A stretch of 64,000 nt of DNA, taken from positions 4,751,501 to 4,815,500 of the forward strand of contig NZ_WBOF01000001.1 in NCBI RefSeq assembly GCF_009569385.1, written 5' to 3'. Position 1 is the stretch's first letter, and the number at the start of each line of letters is the position of its first letter. Source of the DNA: Streptomyces kaniharaensis (GTDB lineage: Bacteria > Actinomycetota > Actinomycetes > Streptomycetales > Streptomycetaceae). The position numbers and the translations under genes were made by a program. A model generated the notes under the pieces. It made no database searches. It worked only from the letters and a program-made list of their open reading frames with translations, and had not been told where the DNA came from. Below are positions 54,431 to 63,109 of this stretch, one piece after another.

Positions 54431-54955
54431 TCAGTAGCCGCTGCCGCTCTGGGCGGCGCTGGCGGCGGGTGTGGCTGCGGGGGCCTTCTTGCCGGTGGGC
54501 GTGCTCCCGAACCAGGTGCAGCCGACGCCCTGGCCCTTGGTGTCGCCGGGCTTGGCGTCCGAGGCGTAGCGGTAGAGCGGCCAGCCGCCCAGGGTGAGCG
54601 GCTTGGTGCCGTCGGTCCGGGTCACGGAGCCGATCAGCGCGCTGTCGACGCCCTGTGCCCGGATGTGCTCCGCGGCGGGCACCGGCGGCCAGGTGGTGTG
54701 CGCAGGCACCGGTGCAGTTCGAGGCGGAGGATTGGCAGGGTCCTTGTCGAACCGGTAGAGCGTGTTGCTGTCGGCGTCGGTGACGATCGGTCCGAGCGTG
54801 TTCGATCCGGCCGCCACGAGCGCCGGGCCGCCGGAGGCCGCGGCGGACGATGGCGAAGCGGTCCCCGAGGTGCCGTCGGACCCGCAGGCGGCGACCAGAG
54901 TCAGGGCGGCGGCGCCGGCGACGGCGAGCAGGGCGGTCCGGCTGAACGTGGGCAT
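54431..54955 (-). CDS. COG4315-like secreted lipoprotein
   Basis: The 174-residue protein has a lipobox (LVAACGS, Cys24) after a hydrophobic signal, so it is anchored to the outer face of the membrane. It carries two repeats of the COG4315 type (NTLYRFDKD and GGWPLYRYASDA). Where relatives have a conserved cysteine pair (NCxxxCA), this frame reads RTAPVPAHT. The neighbouring frame would read SNCTGACAH, so two compensating indels have replaced the motif. Function of the family is unknown; some members act in electron transfer or haem-related processes. It sits downstream of the ECF sigma gene at 55103, on the same strand. Confidence 0.75.
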   Translation of the reverse strand: MPTFSRTALLAVAGAAALTLVAACGSDGTSGTASPSSAAASGGPALVAAGSNTLGPIVTDADSNTLYRFDKDPANPPPRTAPVPAHTTWPPVPAAEHIRAQGVDSALIGSVTRTDGTKPLTLGGWPLYRYASDAKPGDTKGQGVGCTWFGSTPTGKKAPAATPAASAAQSGSGY

Positions 54956-55102
54956 GGTGGCCTTCCTGGCTGACAGGTAGTGGGAGGTACGGGGCGGTCT
55001 TGGTCGTCGCCCGCATCCCCCCTAACGGGCCGAATGGTGTCGGGTCTCAATCCGTTCGGAATTTCTTCGCCGAATTCGCGTACCCGTCCGGGAAAAGCGC
55101 CG

Positions 55103-55669
55103 CTACCGCGGCAGGCCGTGCTCCTGGAGCGCCAGGCGTAGCGCGCGGATGGCGTAGAAGCAACGGGACTTGACGGTTCCTTCGGGAATTCCGAGCAGCT
55201 GCGCGGTCTCGGCGAGCGAGCGGTGGTTGAAGTACAGCTCGGTGAGTACGGTCCGGTGCGCTTCGCTGAGCGACGCCAGGGCCTGGCGGACCGACCAGTT
55301 GTTCAGCAGCCGGTCGATCTCGTCGCCGAGCGCGGACTTCTCCGCGAAGACGGAGAAGTCCGGCGCACCCACCTCGGTCGGCCGGCTGCCGCGGGCCCGC
55401 AGGTGGTCGATGAGCAGGTTCCGGGCCACCCGGTAGAGCCACGGCAGCGGCGTGCCGTGGTCCGTGGTGAGGATCTCCGGGTGGTGCCAGGCCCGGACGA
55501 AGACCTCCTGGGTGAGGTCCTCCGCCAGCTGGGCGTCGCCGAAGGTGCGCTTGACGATGTAGCTGTACACGGCCGGCTGGTACGTGGTCAGCACGGCGCG
55601 GAACTTGGCGTCGGTCATCCGCGTCCCGGTCGCGGGAGCGGCCTGGGGCTGACGGGCGAGCTGGGTCAT
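55103..55669 (-). CDS. ECF-type RNA polymerase sigma factor
   Basis: The 188-residue protein has region 2 (AVYSYIVKRTFGDAQLAEDLTQEVFVRAW) and region 4 (SLSEAHRTVLTELYFNHRSLAETAQLLGIPEGTVKSR) of ECF sigma factors and the short length of the group. ATG 55669 follows GAGGA. No anti-sigma gene is fused or directly adjacent. The lipoprotein downstream may be in its regulon. Confidence 0.9.
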   Translation of the reverse strand: MTQLARQPQAAPATGTRMTDAKFRAVLTTYQPAVYSYIVKRTFGDAQLAEDLTQEVFVRAWHHPEILTTDHGTPLPWLYRVARNLLIDHLRARGSRPTEVGAPDFSVFAEKSALGDEIDRLLNNWSVRQALASLSEAHRTVLTELYFNHRSLAETAQLLGIPEGTVKSRCFYAIRALRLALQEHGLPR

Positions 55670-56006
55670 GAGGGTCCTCTGATGCGGTGATTGCTGGCCT
55701 CTCTGGCGAGTCATACCGAGCCTCCCGGCTGCCGTGATCGCGCACATCCGCCAAGTGGCTCCGCAAGCGCGCGGTCCGCGCCGTTTCGGCGAGGTGACGG
55801 CACGTCCAGGGCGCCGCTGTGCGCGACGAACGGAGGATTTCGCGGGTCCAACGGTCGCCCGTTCCTCCCGGTGCACCGGCGGCTGAGCCGCGAATAGGCC
55901 TTCATCGCCGCGCTGACCTGCGACGATGTGCCAGTTGGCGGGGTTCCGTGACAGTGTCGTTCAGCGGGCGCCGCCACCGCACGCGGCGGTGGCCGGAAAC
56001 GCGGAA
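55670..56006. other. Intergenic region upstream of ECF sigma gene
   Basis: No supported gene. It separates the sigma gene from the terminator of the next operon and must contain the sigma promoter on the minus strand. Confidence 0.4.
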
Positions 56007-56033
56007 ACGGCCCGGTCCAGTGGACCGGGCCGT
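56007..56033 (-). terminator. Terminator of sigma/anti-sigma operon
   Basis: ACGGCCCGGTCC and GGACCGGGCCGT make a perfect 12-base-pair stem with a three-base loop, 26 bases beyond the anti-sigma stop. Confidence 0.75.
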
Positions 56034-56058
56034 CCCCTTCCTCAGAGGCGGAGCGGGT

Positions 56059-56802
56059 TCAGACGGGAACCGACACCAGCCGGCGGCCGTCCGCGGTGCG
56101 CACCTCGAAGTGGTCGAGCTGCGGCCGGGTCAGCGAGGTGCCGCCGTGGACGACCAGCGGATCGGGGTGACCCGCGACGCCGTACCCGGGCGACGGCACC
56201 GACCAGTTGGTCACCGGCTCCCGCTCGCCGCTCTTGGACACCGCCACCAGCGAGCAGACCAGCGGCCCGTCGACGCCGCTCAGCTGGAGCGCGACATGGG
56301 TGCCCCAGGCCTTGTCCTCCAGGCCGACCGCCCCCGTGACGCCGGTCACCGCGTCGGTGGCGGTGTGCTGCTCACCGGTCATCATCAGCATCGCGGCCGG
56401 GCTGGGCATCGAAGTGGCCGGGCCGCCGGCCACCGGCCGACCGGAGCCGGACCACAGCGCGACGAAGGGCAGCGCGACCAGCAGCGCGGCGGCAGCGGTC
56501 AGCGCCGCCACGGTCCGCCAGGTCGCGCGGTGCCGCTCCCGGGCGACGTCCCGCAGCAGCTCGTGCAGCAGGTCGTCACCCGGCGGGCCTGCGACCGGCG
56601 TGCGGCTCTCGCCGGCGACGGCGGGCTCCAGCGGCTGCCCGACGAGCGGGAGCAACAGGTCGCGCACCGACTGGAAGGATCCGATCTCGCTCAGGCACTG
56701 CTCGCAGCCGAGCAGGTGCTCCTCGAACCCGTCGGTCTCCGGCCCGTCCAGTCCGCCAAGTACGTAGGCGCCCAGGTCGGCGCAGGCGGGACTCCGGTTC
56801 AC
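56059..56802 (-). CDS. Zinc-finger anti-sigma factor
   Basis: The 247-residue protein has an N-terminal ZAS motif (His29-xxx-Cys33-xx-Cys36 in HLLGCEQC, with Cys7 upstream), a linker and a single transmembrane helix (VAALTAAAALLVALPFVALW, about residue 100). An extracytoplasmic domain of 125 residues follows. It should bind and hold the sigma factor encoded just upstream, with which it overlaps by GTGA. This makes it a membrane sensor for that sigma. Confidence 0.85.
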   Translation of the reverse strand: MNRSPACADLGAYVLGGLDGPETDGFEEHLLGCEQCLSEIGSFQSVRDLLLPLVGQPLEPAVAGESRTPVAGPPGDDLLHELLRDVARERHRATWRTVAALTAAAALLVALPFVALWSGSGRPVAGGPATSMPSPAAMLMMTGEQHTATDAVTGVTGAVGLEDKAWGTHVALQLSGVDGPLVCSLVAVSKSGEREPVTNWSVPSPGYGVAGHPDPLVVHGGTSLTRPQLDHFEVRTADGRRLVSVPV

Positions 56803-57287
56803 CAGGTCGACTCCTGCTCTTCGATCGCGAGGACAAGGCGGTGCAACCCGTAGTACAGACGGGACTTCACCGCCTGAGGCGGAACGCCGAGGGCCTCCGC
56901 GGCCTGCTGCACGGTCCGGCCCCTGAGGAAGGTCTCGACCAGGGCATCCCGGTACTCGGACGGCAGTCCGGCCAGCGTGTCCGCGATGGCTGGCGGCCCG
57001 ACGGGCGGCCGGGCGGGCTCGGGCTCGGCCGGGGCACTGCGGCGCCTTCGCAGCAGCCCGAACCGCGGGCGGGCGGCGGACCGCCGACGCAGCTCATCGG
57101 CCAGCCGGCCGCCGATGTCGGCACCGGCCGGAGCGGCCGGGCGGCGCAGAGCGCCCATCAGGGCAACCCGGAGCAGCGAACCGGCCCGCTCCCGGTCGCC
57201 GTCTGTGCGTGCGAGGGCCAGCGGATACGCCGCAGCGGCGTGCCGCGCGTACAACTCGCGCACCAGCCGCTCCTGAGCATGCTTCAT
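56799..57287 (-). CDS. Divergent ECF-type sigma factor
   Basis: The 162-residue protein has a clear region 4 (LAGLPSEYRDALVETFLRGRTVQQAAEALGVPPQAVKSRLYYGLHRL). Its region 2 is poorly conserved (ERLVRELYARHAAAAYPLALARTDGD). It is coupled to the anti-sigma gene, which supports a sigma role. A Pro/Ala/Arg-rich linker joins both parts. Confidence 0.75.
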   Translation of the reverse strand: MKHAQERLVRELYARHAAAAYPLALARTDGDRERAGSLLRVALMGALRRPAAPAGADIGGRLADELRRRSAARPRFGLLRRRRSAPAEPEPARPPVGPPAIADTLAGLPSEYRDALVETFLRGRTVQQAAEALGVPPQAVKSRLYYGLHRLVLAIEEQESTW

Positions 57288-57592
57288 CAGCCTGACAATC
57301 TTCCGGGGCAGCGGTGGGAGCGCGCGGTCGGGCCGCCTCCCACTCGACGTCCTCTCACCTTACGGACAGGCCAGGCGTCCGGTTCAGCGTGATCCCCGTC
57401 ATGGTCTCGCCACGTCGCTCGCGCCACCGGTCGGCGGCAGGCGGACGTCCGGCCGGTGTCCAGGACCATCCCCGCGTGAGTCTGACAATCGGTTGAACGG
57501 CTCTCTTTCCAGGTCAAGGGCGAACCGACAGGGCAGGACAGCGGCCAGCATGCGGAAGACCATGACGAGGCTCGCCGGCTTGAGCGCGACGG

Positions 57593-58219
57593 CGTTTCCT
57601 GCGCAAGGCGGAGAAGAAGCTCAAGGCCGCGCAGCGGGAGCTGTCCCGTAAGGCCAAGGGCAGCAGGAACCGGGCCAAGGCCCGGCGCAAGGTCGCCAAG
57701 GCGCACGCCAGGGTGGCCGACAGCCGCATGGACTGGCTGCACAAGCAGACCACCAGGATCATCCGCGAAACCCAAGCGGTGTCCCTGGAGGATCTGAACG
57801 TGCGCGGCCTCGCCCGGGGCCGTCTGGCCAAGTCCGTCCACGACGCCGGATGGGCCACCTTCCGGCGACTGCTCGAAGAGAAAGCGGCCCGGTATGGGCG
57901 CACCGTCCACATCGTGCACCGCGCGCTCCCGTCGTCCCAGCTCTGCTCGGAGTGCGGGCACCGTGACGGACCCAAGCCCCTCGCGGTGCGCGAGTGGGCC
58001 TGCCCGGCGTGCGGTGTGCTGCATGACCGTGATCTCAACGCTGCTCGCAACATCCTGGCCGCCGGGCAGGCGGACAGGCTAAACGCCCCTGGAGAGCCGG
58101 CAAGTCCCGGTGTGGCGATCCCACGCCAGGCACGGCCCGTTGAACGGGGAACCCACCTCGGCGACCTGCGACCCACGGGTGTCCGTGCCGCAGGCGCGGG
58201 AGGAATCCCCCGGCTTTAG
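57593..58219 (+). pseudogene. TnpB (IS200/IS605) C-terminal half
   Basis: The frame, open from 57593 without a start, reads FLRKAEKKLKAAQRELSRK, VSLEDLNVRGLARG (catalytic Glu), SVHDAGWATFRRLLEEKA, the zinc ribbon CSECGHRDG with CPACG, and HDRDLNAARNIL (last Asp). The N-terminal domain and the first RuvC Asp are absent, so the nuclease is dead. The 3' end with its hairpin is preserved. Confidence 0.85.
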
Positions 58220-58226
58220 CCGGGGG
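58207..58226 (+). ncRNA. IS605 right-end hairpin / omega-RNA 3' end
   Basis: CCCCCGGC-TTTA-GCCGGGGG is the characteristic right-end palindrome of IS200/IS605 elements and the 3' part of the TnpB guide RNA, overlapping the last tnpB codons. Only the right end of the element is visible; the guide would start just beyond (about 58232). Confidence 0.6.
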
Positions 58227-58236
58227 AGGAAGTCAA

Positions 58237-58986
58237 TCAGTCGCCGAACCGGATCGAGGCGATCTTCTTGTCGAAGCCGATCTTGGAAAGGTCCAGGATG
58301 CTGCTGGTCACGACGGCCGAGGTGCCGGTGCAGTCGCGGCCGGTCCAGATCTTGACCGGGCCGCCGCTGAGGTCCAGGGACAGCGCCAGGTCACCGCGGC
58401 CGGTGTTCTTGCAGCCCGGGCCGGCGATGTTCTCGGAGGCGTCGGGCTCGGTGAAGTTGAGGCCGCTGTCCAGGGTGACCACGTCGTTTCCGAGGGCCAC
58501 CGGGGAGGTAACAGGGCTGGACGGCGCGGCGGCGCTCGGCGTACCGGTGGGAGCGCTCGCCGGCGAGGAGGCGGACGCGGAGGCGCCGGCGCTCGGCGTG
58601 GCGGAGGAGGGCGCGCCCGTACCGTCCGTCGGGCGCAGGACCTTCCCACCGTGCGGGGAGGCCGCGAACCAGGTACCGCCGACACCTTCGCCGTTGGCCT
58701 GCCCTGCGGCCGTGTCCTTGCTGAAGCGATAGACCGGCCAACCCCCGATGGTGACCTGACGGGTTCCGTCGGCGCGGTCCACGATTCCGATCTCCGAGGT
58801 GGGCACGCCGTCGACGAAGATCCGCGAACCGGGCTGCACCAGGGCCGGCGGCCAGGTGGTGGCGCAGGCGTCGTGGCAGTTGGACTTGGACGGCTTCGCA
58901 ATGTCCTTGTCGAACCGGTAGAGCGTGAAGCCGGCGGCGTTGTGGACGACCGTTGCGGTGGCAGCCGTCCGGCGACTTGACGGCAC
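58237..58986 (-). CDS. COG4315-like protein, N-terminus lost
   Basis: The 249-residue frame contains COG4315 repeats (FTLYRFDKDIAKPSKSNCHDACATTWPP and VTIGGWPVYRFSKDTA), a Ser/Ala/Pro-rich linker and a C-terminal beta domain of about 85 residues (LDSGLNFTEPDASENI, IWTGRDCTG, IASIRFGD). The start at 58986 lacks the signal peptide and lipobox of its relatives, so the 5' end is probably truncated or frameshifted. The intact SNCxDAC motif contrasts with the altered one at 54431-54955. Confidence 0.65.
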   Translation of the reverse strand: MPSSRRTAATATVVHNAAGFTLYRFDKDIAKPSKSNCHDACATTWPPALVQPGSRIFVDGVPTSEIGIVDRADGTRQVTIGGWPVYRFSKDTAAGQANGEGVGGTWFAASPHGGKVLRPTDGTGAPSSATPSAGASASASSPASAPTGTPSAAAPSSPVTSPVALGNDVVTLDSGLNFTEPDASENIAGPGCKNTGRGDLALSLDLSGGPVKIWTGRDCTGTSAVVTSSILDLSKIGFDKKIASIRFGD

Positions 58987-59055
58987 CGGTCCGCGAATTC
59001 CTCAACCGCGCCCCAACTCCGGCATGTGAGGTAGGTCACCCAGGGGCTCGGCCAA

Positions 59056-59158
59056 CTGCCGCGGACAGGAACGCCGTTGGGGCGCGGTCTCCCTCGGGGT
59101 GAGCCTGCTGGTCGCCGGCCTCGCCGTGGTCGTCCCGCGCGGGCGCCGGCGCGGTTGA
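59056..59158 (+). pseudogene. Sortase-substrate (LPXTG) C-terminal remnant
   Basis: One frame contains LPRTGTPLG. One base later the frame reads AVSLGVSLLVAGLAVVVPRGRRRG and stops, i.e. an LPXTG motif, membrane span and basic tail, the cell-wall sorting signal. No upstream coding region survives. Confidence 0.45.
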
Positions 59159-59296
59159 CGGCCCGGACGGCTCTTCGGGCAATGAGCCCCTCCACTGCCT
59201 GAACCCGAGCCGGTGCACCGCCGTAAGGGTGGGCATGCGCCGGCCGGGAGAGCCCGACCGAGCGGATGCTGGATCAGAAACACGGAGGCTGCACAG

Positions 59297-59581
59297 ATGT
59301 CAACGGAAGTCCGTCAAACCAGCGGGGAAGAGGGGTCGCGCAGCCTGCCGCCGGTGACACCGGAACGGGTGCTCGCCGGGCTGGCCCTGGCCGTGCCGGT
59401 GGTTACGGTGCTGTGGGTCTCCTCCTACGCCAAGCTGACGCCGACGGTCGGCGGGATGCCGTTCTTCTACTGGTACCAGATCCTGTGGATCCCGGTGTCG
59501 GCCGTGTTCACCGGTGCGGCGTACCTGCTGGTCGGGCGGGACGAGAAGCAGCGCAAGGCTGTCCGGGGCGGTGATGTGTGA
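59297..59581 (+). CDS. DUF3311 small membrane subunit
   Basis: The 94-residue protein has two membrane segments (VLAGLALAVPVVTVLWVSSYA and FYWYQILWIPVSAVFTGAAYL) in the DUF3311 pattern. It overlaps the MctP gene, and DUF3311 proteins regularly precede such sodium:solute symporters as accessory subunits. ATG 59297 has GGAGG eight bases before it. Confidence 0.85.
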   Translation: MSTEVRQTSGEEGSRSLPPVTPERVLAGLALAVPVVTVLWVSSYAKLTPTVGGMPFFYWYQILWIPVSAVFTGAAYLLVGRDEKQRKAVRGGDV

Positions 59582-61206
59582 TGAGCAATCACGTCAATGT
59601 GCCGGCCCTCGTGGTGTGCGTGCTGTTCTTCCTGCTGGTGACGGTGCTCGGCTTCCTCGCCGCGCGCTGGCGCAAGGCGGACAACGCGCTGCACCTGCAC
59701 GAGTGGGGCCTGGGCGGGCGTTCCTTCGGGACGTGGGTCACCTGGTTCCTGCTCGGCGGTGACCTGTACACCGCGTACACCTTCATAGCCGTCCCGGCGG
59801 CGATCTACGGCACGGGTGCGGCGGGCTTCTTCGCGGTGCCGTACACGATCATCGCGTACCCGCTCGTGTTCCTGTTCCTGCCCCGGCTGTGGTCGGTGGC
59901 CCGGGTGCACGGCTATGTGACCCCGGCGGACTTCGTGCGCGGGCGGTACGGCTCCAAGGCGCTGTCGCTGGCGGTGGCGGTGACCGGCATCCTGGCGACC
60001 ATGCCGTACATCGCGCTCCAACTGGTCGGCATCCAGGCGGTGCTGGACGTGCTCGGGGTCGGCGGCAGCGGGAACTGGTTCATGAAGGACCTGCCGCTGT
60101 TCCTCGCCTTCGCCGTCCTCGCCGCGTACACCTACTCCTCGGGTCTGCGGGCGCCGGCGCTGATCGCCTTCGTCAAGGACACCCTGGTGTACATCGTGAT
60201 CATCGTCGCGGTGGTCTACCTCCCGATGAAGCTGGGCGGCTACGGGCACATCTTCGACGCGGCGGCGACCAAGTTCAGCACGGTCAGCCCCGTCACCCAC
60301 AAGCCGACCGGCTCGATGGTGACCGGCCCGAACGCCCAGTGGGCGTATGCCACGCTGGCGCTCGGCTCCGCGATGGCGCTGTTCATGTACCCGCACACCG
60401 TCACCGGTGTGCTGGCCGCCAAGTCGCGCAAGACCGTGCGCCGGAACATGGCGCTCCTGCCCGCCTACTCGCTGATGCTCGGCTTGCTGGCGCTGCTCGG
60501 CTTCATGGCGATCGCGGCCGGCGTGGGCAAGGACGTCAAGGGCTACAACGCCCAGCTCGCGGTGCCTCAGCTGTTCGACCAGCTGTTCCCGGGCTGGTTC
60601 ACCGGCGTGGCCTTCGCGGCGATCGGCATCGGCGCGCTGGTCCCGGCGGCGATCATGTCGATCGCCGCGGCCAACCTGTTCACCCGGAACATCTACAAGG
60701 AGTTCCTGAAGCCGAACGCCACGCCCGAGCAGGAGACCAAGGTCGCCAAGGTCTCCTCGCTGCTGGTCAAGGTCGGCGCGCTGGCCTTTGTGCTCAGCAT
60801 GGACAAGCAGTTCGCGATCAACCTCCAGCTGCTGGGCGGCCTGTGGATCCTGCAGACCCTGCCAGCCGTCGTCGTGGGCCTATTCACCCGGTGGTTCCAC
60901 CACTGGGCGCTGCTGGCCGGCTGGGCGGTCGGCATGGCCTACGGCACCTGGCAGGCGTACGGGATCGCCACGCCCGCCACCAAGCACTTCGGCGGCAGCA
61001 CCACGCTGATCCCGCTGATCGGCCAGAACGGCTACATCGGCCTGACCGCCTTCGTGCTCAACCTCCTGGTCGCCGCCGTGCTCACCGTCCTGTTGCGCCT
61101 CGCGCGGACTCCGCAGGGCACCGACGAGACCAGCCCGGAGGACTACCGGGCTGAAGCGGAGGCGCCCGAGCCGACGCCGGGTCCGGCCCCGGCCATGGCC
61201 GACTGA
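59581..61206 (+). CDS. mctP: Monocarboxylate uptake permease, SSS family
   Basis: The 541-residue integral membrane protein has about 13 hydrophobic segments and the sodium:solute symporter pattern (HEWGLGGRSFGTWVTWFLLGGDLYTAYTF, TPADFVRGRYGS, GIGALVPAAIMSIAAANLFTRNIYKEF). MctP proteins take up lactate, pyruvate, acetate or similar acids with Na+. The ATG at 59581 shares its A with the stop of the DUF3311 gene (a GTG one codon earlier is possible). The acidic C-terminal tail (ETSPEDYRAEAEAPE) is cytosolic. Confidence 0.9.
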   Translation: MSNHVNVPALVVCVLFFLLVTVLGFLAARWRKADNALHLHEWGLGGRSFGTWVTWFLLGGDLYTAYTFIAVPAAIYGTGAAGFFAVPYTIIAYPLVFLFLPRLWSVARVHGYVTPADFVRGRYGSKALSLAVAVTGILATMPYIALQLVGIQAVLDVLGVGGSGNWFMKDLPLFLAFAVLAAYTYSSGLRAPALIAFVKDTLVYIVIIVAVVYLPMKLGGYGHIFDAAATKFSTVSPVTHKPTGSMVTGPNAQWAYATLALGSAMALFMYPHTVTGVLAAKSRKTVRRNMALLPAYSLMLGLLALLGFMAIAAGVGKDVKGYNAQLAVPQLFDQLFPGWFTGVAFAAIGIGALVPAAIMSIAAANLFTRNIYKEFLKPNATPEQETKVAKVSSLLVKVGALAFVLSMDKQFAINLQLLGGLWILQTLPAVVVGLFTRWFHHWALLAGWAVGMAYGTWQAYGIATPATKHFGGSTTLIPLIGQNGYIGLTAFVLNLLVAAVLTVLLRLARTPQGTDETSPEDYRAEAEAPEPTPGPAPAMAD

Positions 61207-61799
61207 CCCGCTGCGGCGGGCCGGGTGCGGCGCCCGCACGGCGCCACTCCCCGGCCCGCCGGACTCGGCAGAACCCGGTCCGGACGCGATTGACCTTCCG
61301 TGCCACCGCTCGAACAGATCCTGGTGGACGAGGCCACGAAGTTCGACGCCGGGTCGGCTCCTGACGGACCGGGACCGGCTTTCGGCCACGGGCTCGCGGG
61401 CAGCAGCATCGCGATGCCGCCCGCGACGACGAGCGGTGCCTGGGTGGTCGCGTCGGTGAGGAAGAGCGCCGTCGCCGTGGCGGTGGCCACGGCTCCCCCC
61501 GGACCACCCGGAAGGACGTGGCGTGGCTGCGCGCGCCGCTGGATCCGCTCCTGGTTCGGGCACCGGCGCTCGCGGTCGAGCTGTTGCACCGTGCCACCGC
61601 CACCGCGGGCGAGAACTTCCGGGACTTTGACGTCGAACTCGCCCGGGCACTGCTCTGGGCCAGTCTGCCAGCGGAGGCCGAACACGCACCCACGGTAGCG
61701 GGTCGGCGCAGAGGACGCGCCGCGTCGGACGCCCTTGGCGACGAAGATGCAGTGACAGGCCGTCGACCGAAGTCCCGAGTCCGTGCCGGTCGGCGCAGA
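61207..61799. other. Intergenic region with unassigned open frames
   Basis: No gene is supported. A minus-strand frame with one hydrophobic stretch (ALFLTDATTQAPLVVAGGIAMLLP) and a plus-strand helical frame (LAVELLHRATATAGENFRD) both look coding-like but have no start, ribosome site or family match. It may be gene debris. Confidence 0.4.
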
Positions 61800-61920
61800 T
61801 CACCGTTCCCGCAGGTCATGGACGCGGCTGAGCTTGCCGACCGAGTGCTCCATGGTCTCGGGGTCGACGACCGCGACCTCGAGGGTGACGCCGATGCCCT
61901 CCTTGACGCTCCCGAACGGA
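61800..61920 (-). pseudogene. Phenylacetate-CoA ligase-like C-terminal remnant
   Basis: The frame GSVKEGIGVTLEVAVVDPETMEHSVGKLSRVHDLRER ending at 61800 matches the C-terminal subdomain of PaaK-type AMP-forming ligases, including the conserved Lys of the GK segment (GKLSRVHDLR). A further short coding-like tail (about 61958-62130) on the same strand is unrelated and unidentified. Confidence 0.45.
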
Positions 61921-62142
61921 GTGCGGGGCGGAAGCCGTCGGCGCCGCGCGACCTTTCTTACGGACGGAACAGCACCGCCGTCCTTACTTCCTCGACCGAG
62001 AGCCGTGCGTGTGCGGGGCTCGCACCGACGCCGGCCAGAACCTCGGGAAGCTCGGTTCGGACGTCGACCGGAGTGCTGCCCGGAGTGAGTGCGGCGCGCA
62101 GCCGGCTGTCGGAAGAGCTGGCTGACTTCTGTTCCGGACCGC

Positions 62143-63081
62143 TCAGTCGGCGTTGCGCAGGGCGGCCATCAGGGCCAGCTGGTCACGGTCGCGGGCCGCG
62201 CTCAGCTGGCCGTGGGTCCGGTCGCCGTAGGCCTCGCGCACCTGGGCGTTCAGGGTGGCGACGGTGGCCTCGTCCAAGGACGGCTTGCCGAGCAGCTGCC
62301 ACAGCATCTCCATGCCGGAGCCGAGGTGCTTCAGGAAGTGCTCGAGGCCGCCGGGGCCACCGCCGAGATTGAAGGTGAGGAACGGGCCACCGGCCGCCCA
62401 GCGCGGGCCGATCGAGCTGGTGACGATCGTGTCCAGGTCCTCGAGGCCGACGACCCCGGTGGTGACCAGGTGGACGGCCTCGCGGAACAGCGCGGACTGC
62501 AGGCGGTTGGCGACGAAGCCCGGAATCTCCCGGCGCAGGATCAGCGGCTGCTTGCCGACCTGGCGGTAGAACGCGGCGGCGTCCGCCAGGGTGCCGGCCT
62601 CGGTCTGCTCGCCGGGCACGATCTCGACCAGCGGGATGAGGTGCGGCGGGTTGAACGGGTGGCCGACCGCGACTCGGCCCGGGTCGGCCATCCGCGCGGT
62701 AAAGTCGGTGGCGCGGATGCCGGAGGTCGAGGAGAGCAGAAGGGTGCCGGGGCGGGTGGCCGCCCCCAGCCGGGCGAACAGCTCCTGCTTGAGGTTCAGG
62801 TCGTCCGGGCCGCTCTCCTGGACCACGTCGGCGTCGGCGACGGCCTTCTCCAACTCCGGCTCGAAGACGAGTCGCGCGGTGAGGTCATCGGTCGGCAGGC
62901 CGAGCGCGGCCAGCGTCGGGGTGAATGCGGCGAGCTGGGCGGTGACGTACTCCTCCAGGTCGTGGCGCGGGTCGCTGACCGTGACGTGCAGGCCGTGGGC
63001 GAGGAAGAGGGCGGCCCAGGAGGCGCCGATGGTGCCGGCGCCGACGACGGCGACGCGGGAGAAAGTCTTCGAGGTGCTCAT
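62143..63081 (-). CDS. 3-hydroxyacyl-CoA dehydrogenase family protein
   Basis: The 312-residue enzyme starts with the NAD site VAVVGAGTIGASWAALFLAHG and contains the 3HCDH blocks LLLSSTSGIRATDFTARM, VAVGHPFNPPHLIPLVEIVPG (catalytic His of GHPFNP) and REIPGFVANRLQSALFREAVHLV. It resembles the single-domain group that includes L-carnitine and L-gulonate dehydrogenases. Which hydroxy substrate it oxidises is undetermined. ATG 63081 (MSTSKTF) is the start. Confidence 0.85.
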   Translation of the reverse strand: MSTSKTFSRVAVVGAGTIGASWAALFLAHGLHVTVSDPRHDLEEYVTAQLAAFTPTLAALGLPTDDLTARLVFEPELEKAVADADVVQESGPDDLNLKQELFARLGAATRPGTLLLSSTSGIRATDFTARMADPGRVAVGHPFNPPHLIPLVEIVPGEQTEAGTLADAAAFYRQVGKQPLILRREIPGFVANRLQSALFREAVHLVTTGVVGLEDLDTIVTSSIGPRWAAGGPFLTFNLGGGPGGLEHFLKHLGSGMEMLWQLLGKPSLDEATVATLNAQVREAYGDRTHGQLSAARDRDQLALMAALRNAD

Positions 63082-63109
63082 GTGATTGCCTTTCGCGGCG
63101 GGGAGGATG

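Noticed and set aside
61300-61700. Possible membrane protein gene after mctP
   Set aside because: A single hydrophobic stretch in a frame without start or family pattern; kept only as unassigned debris.
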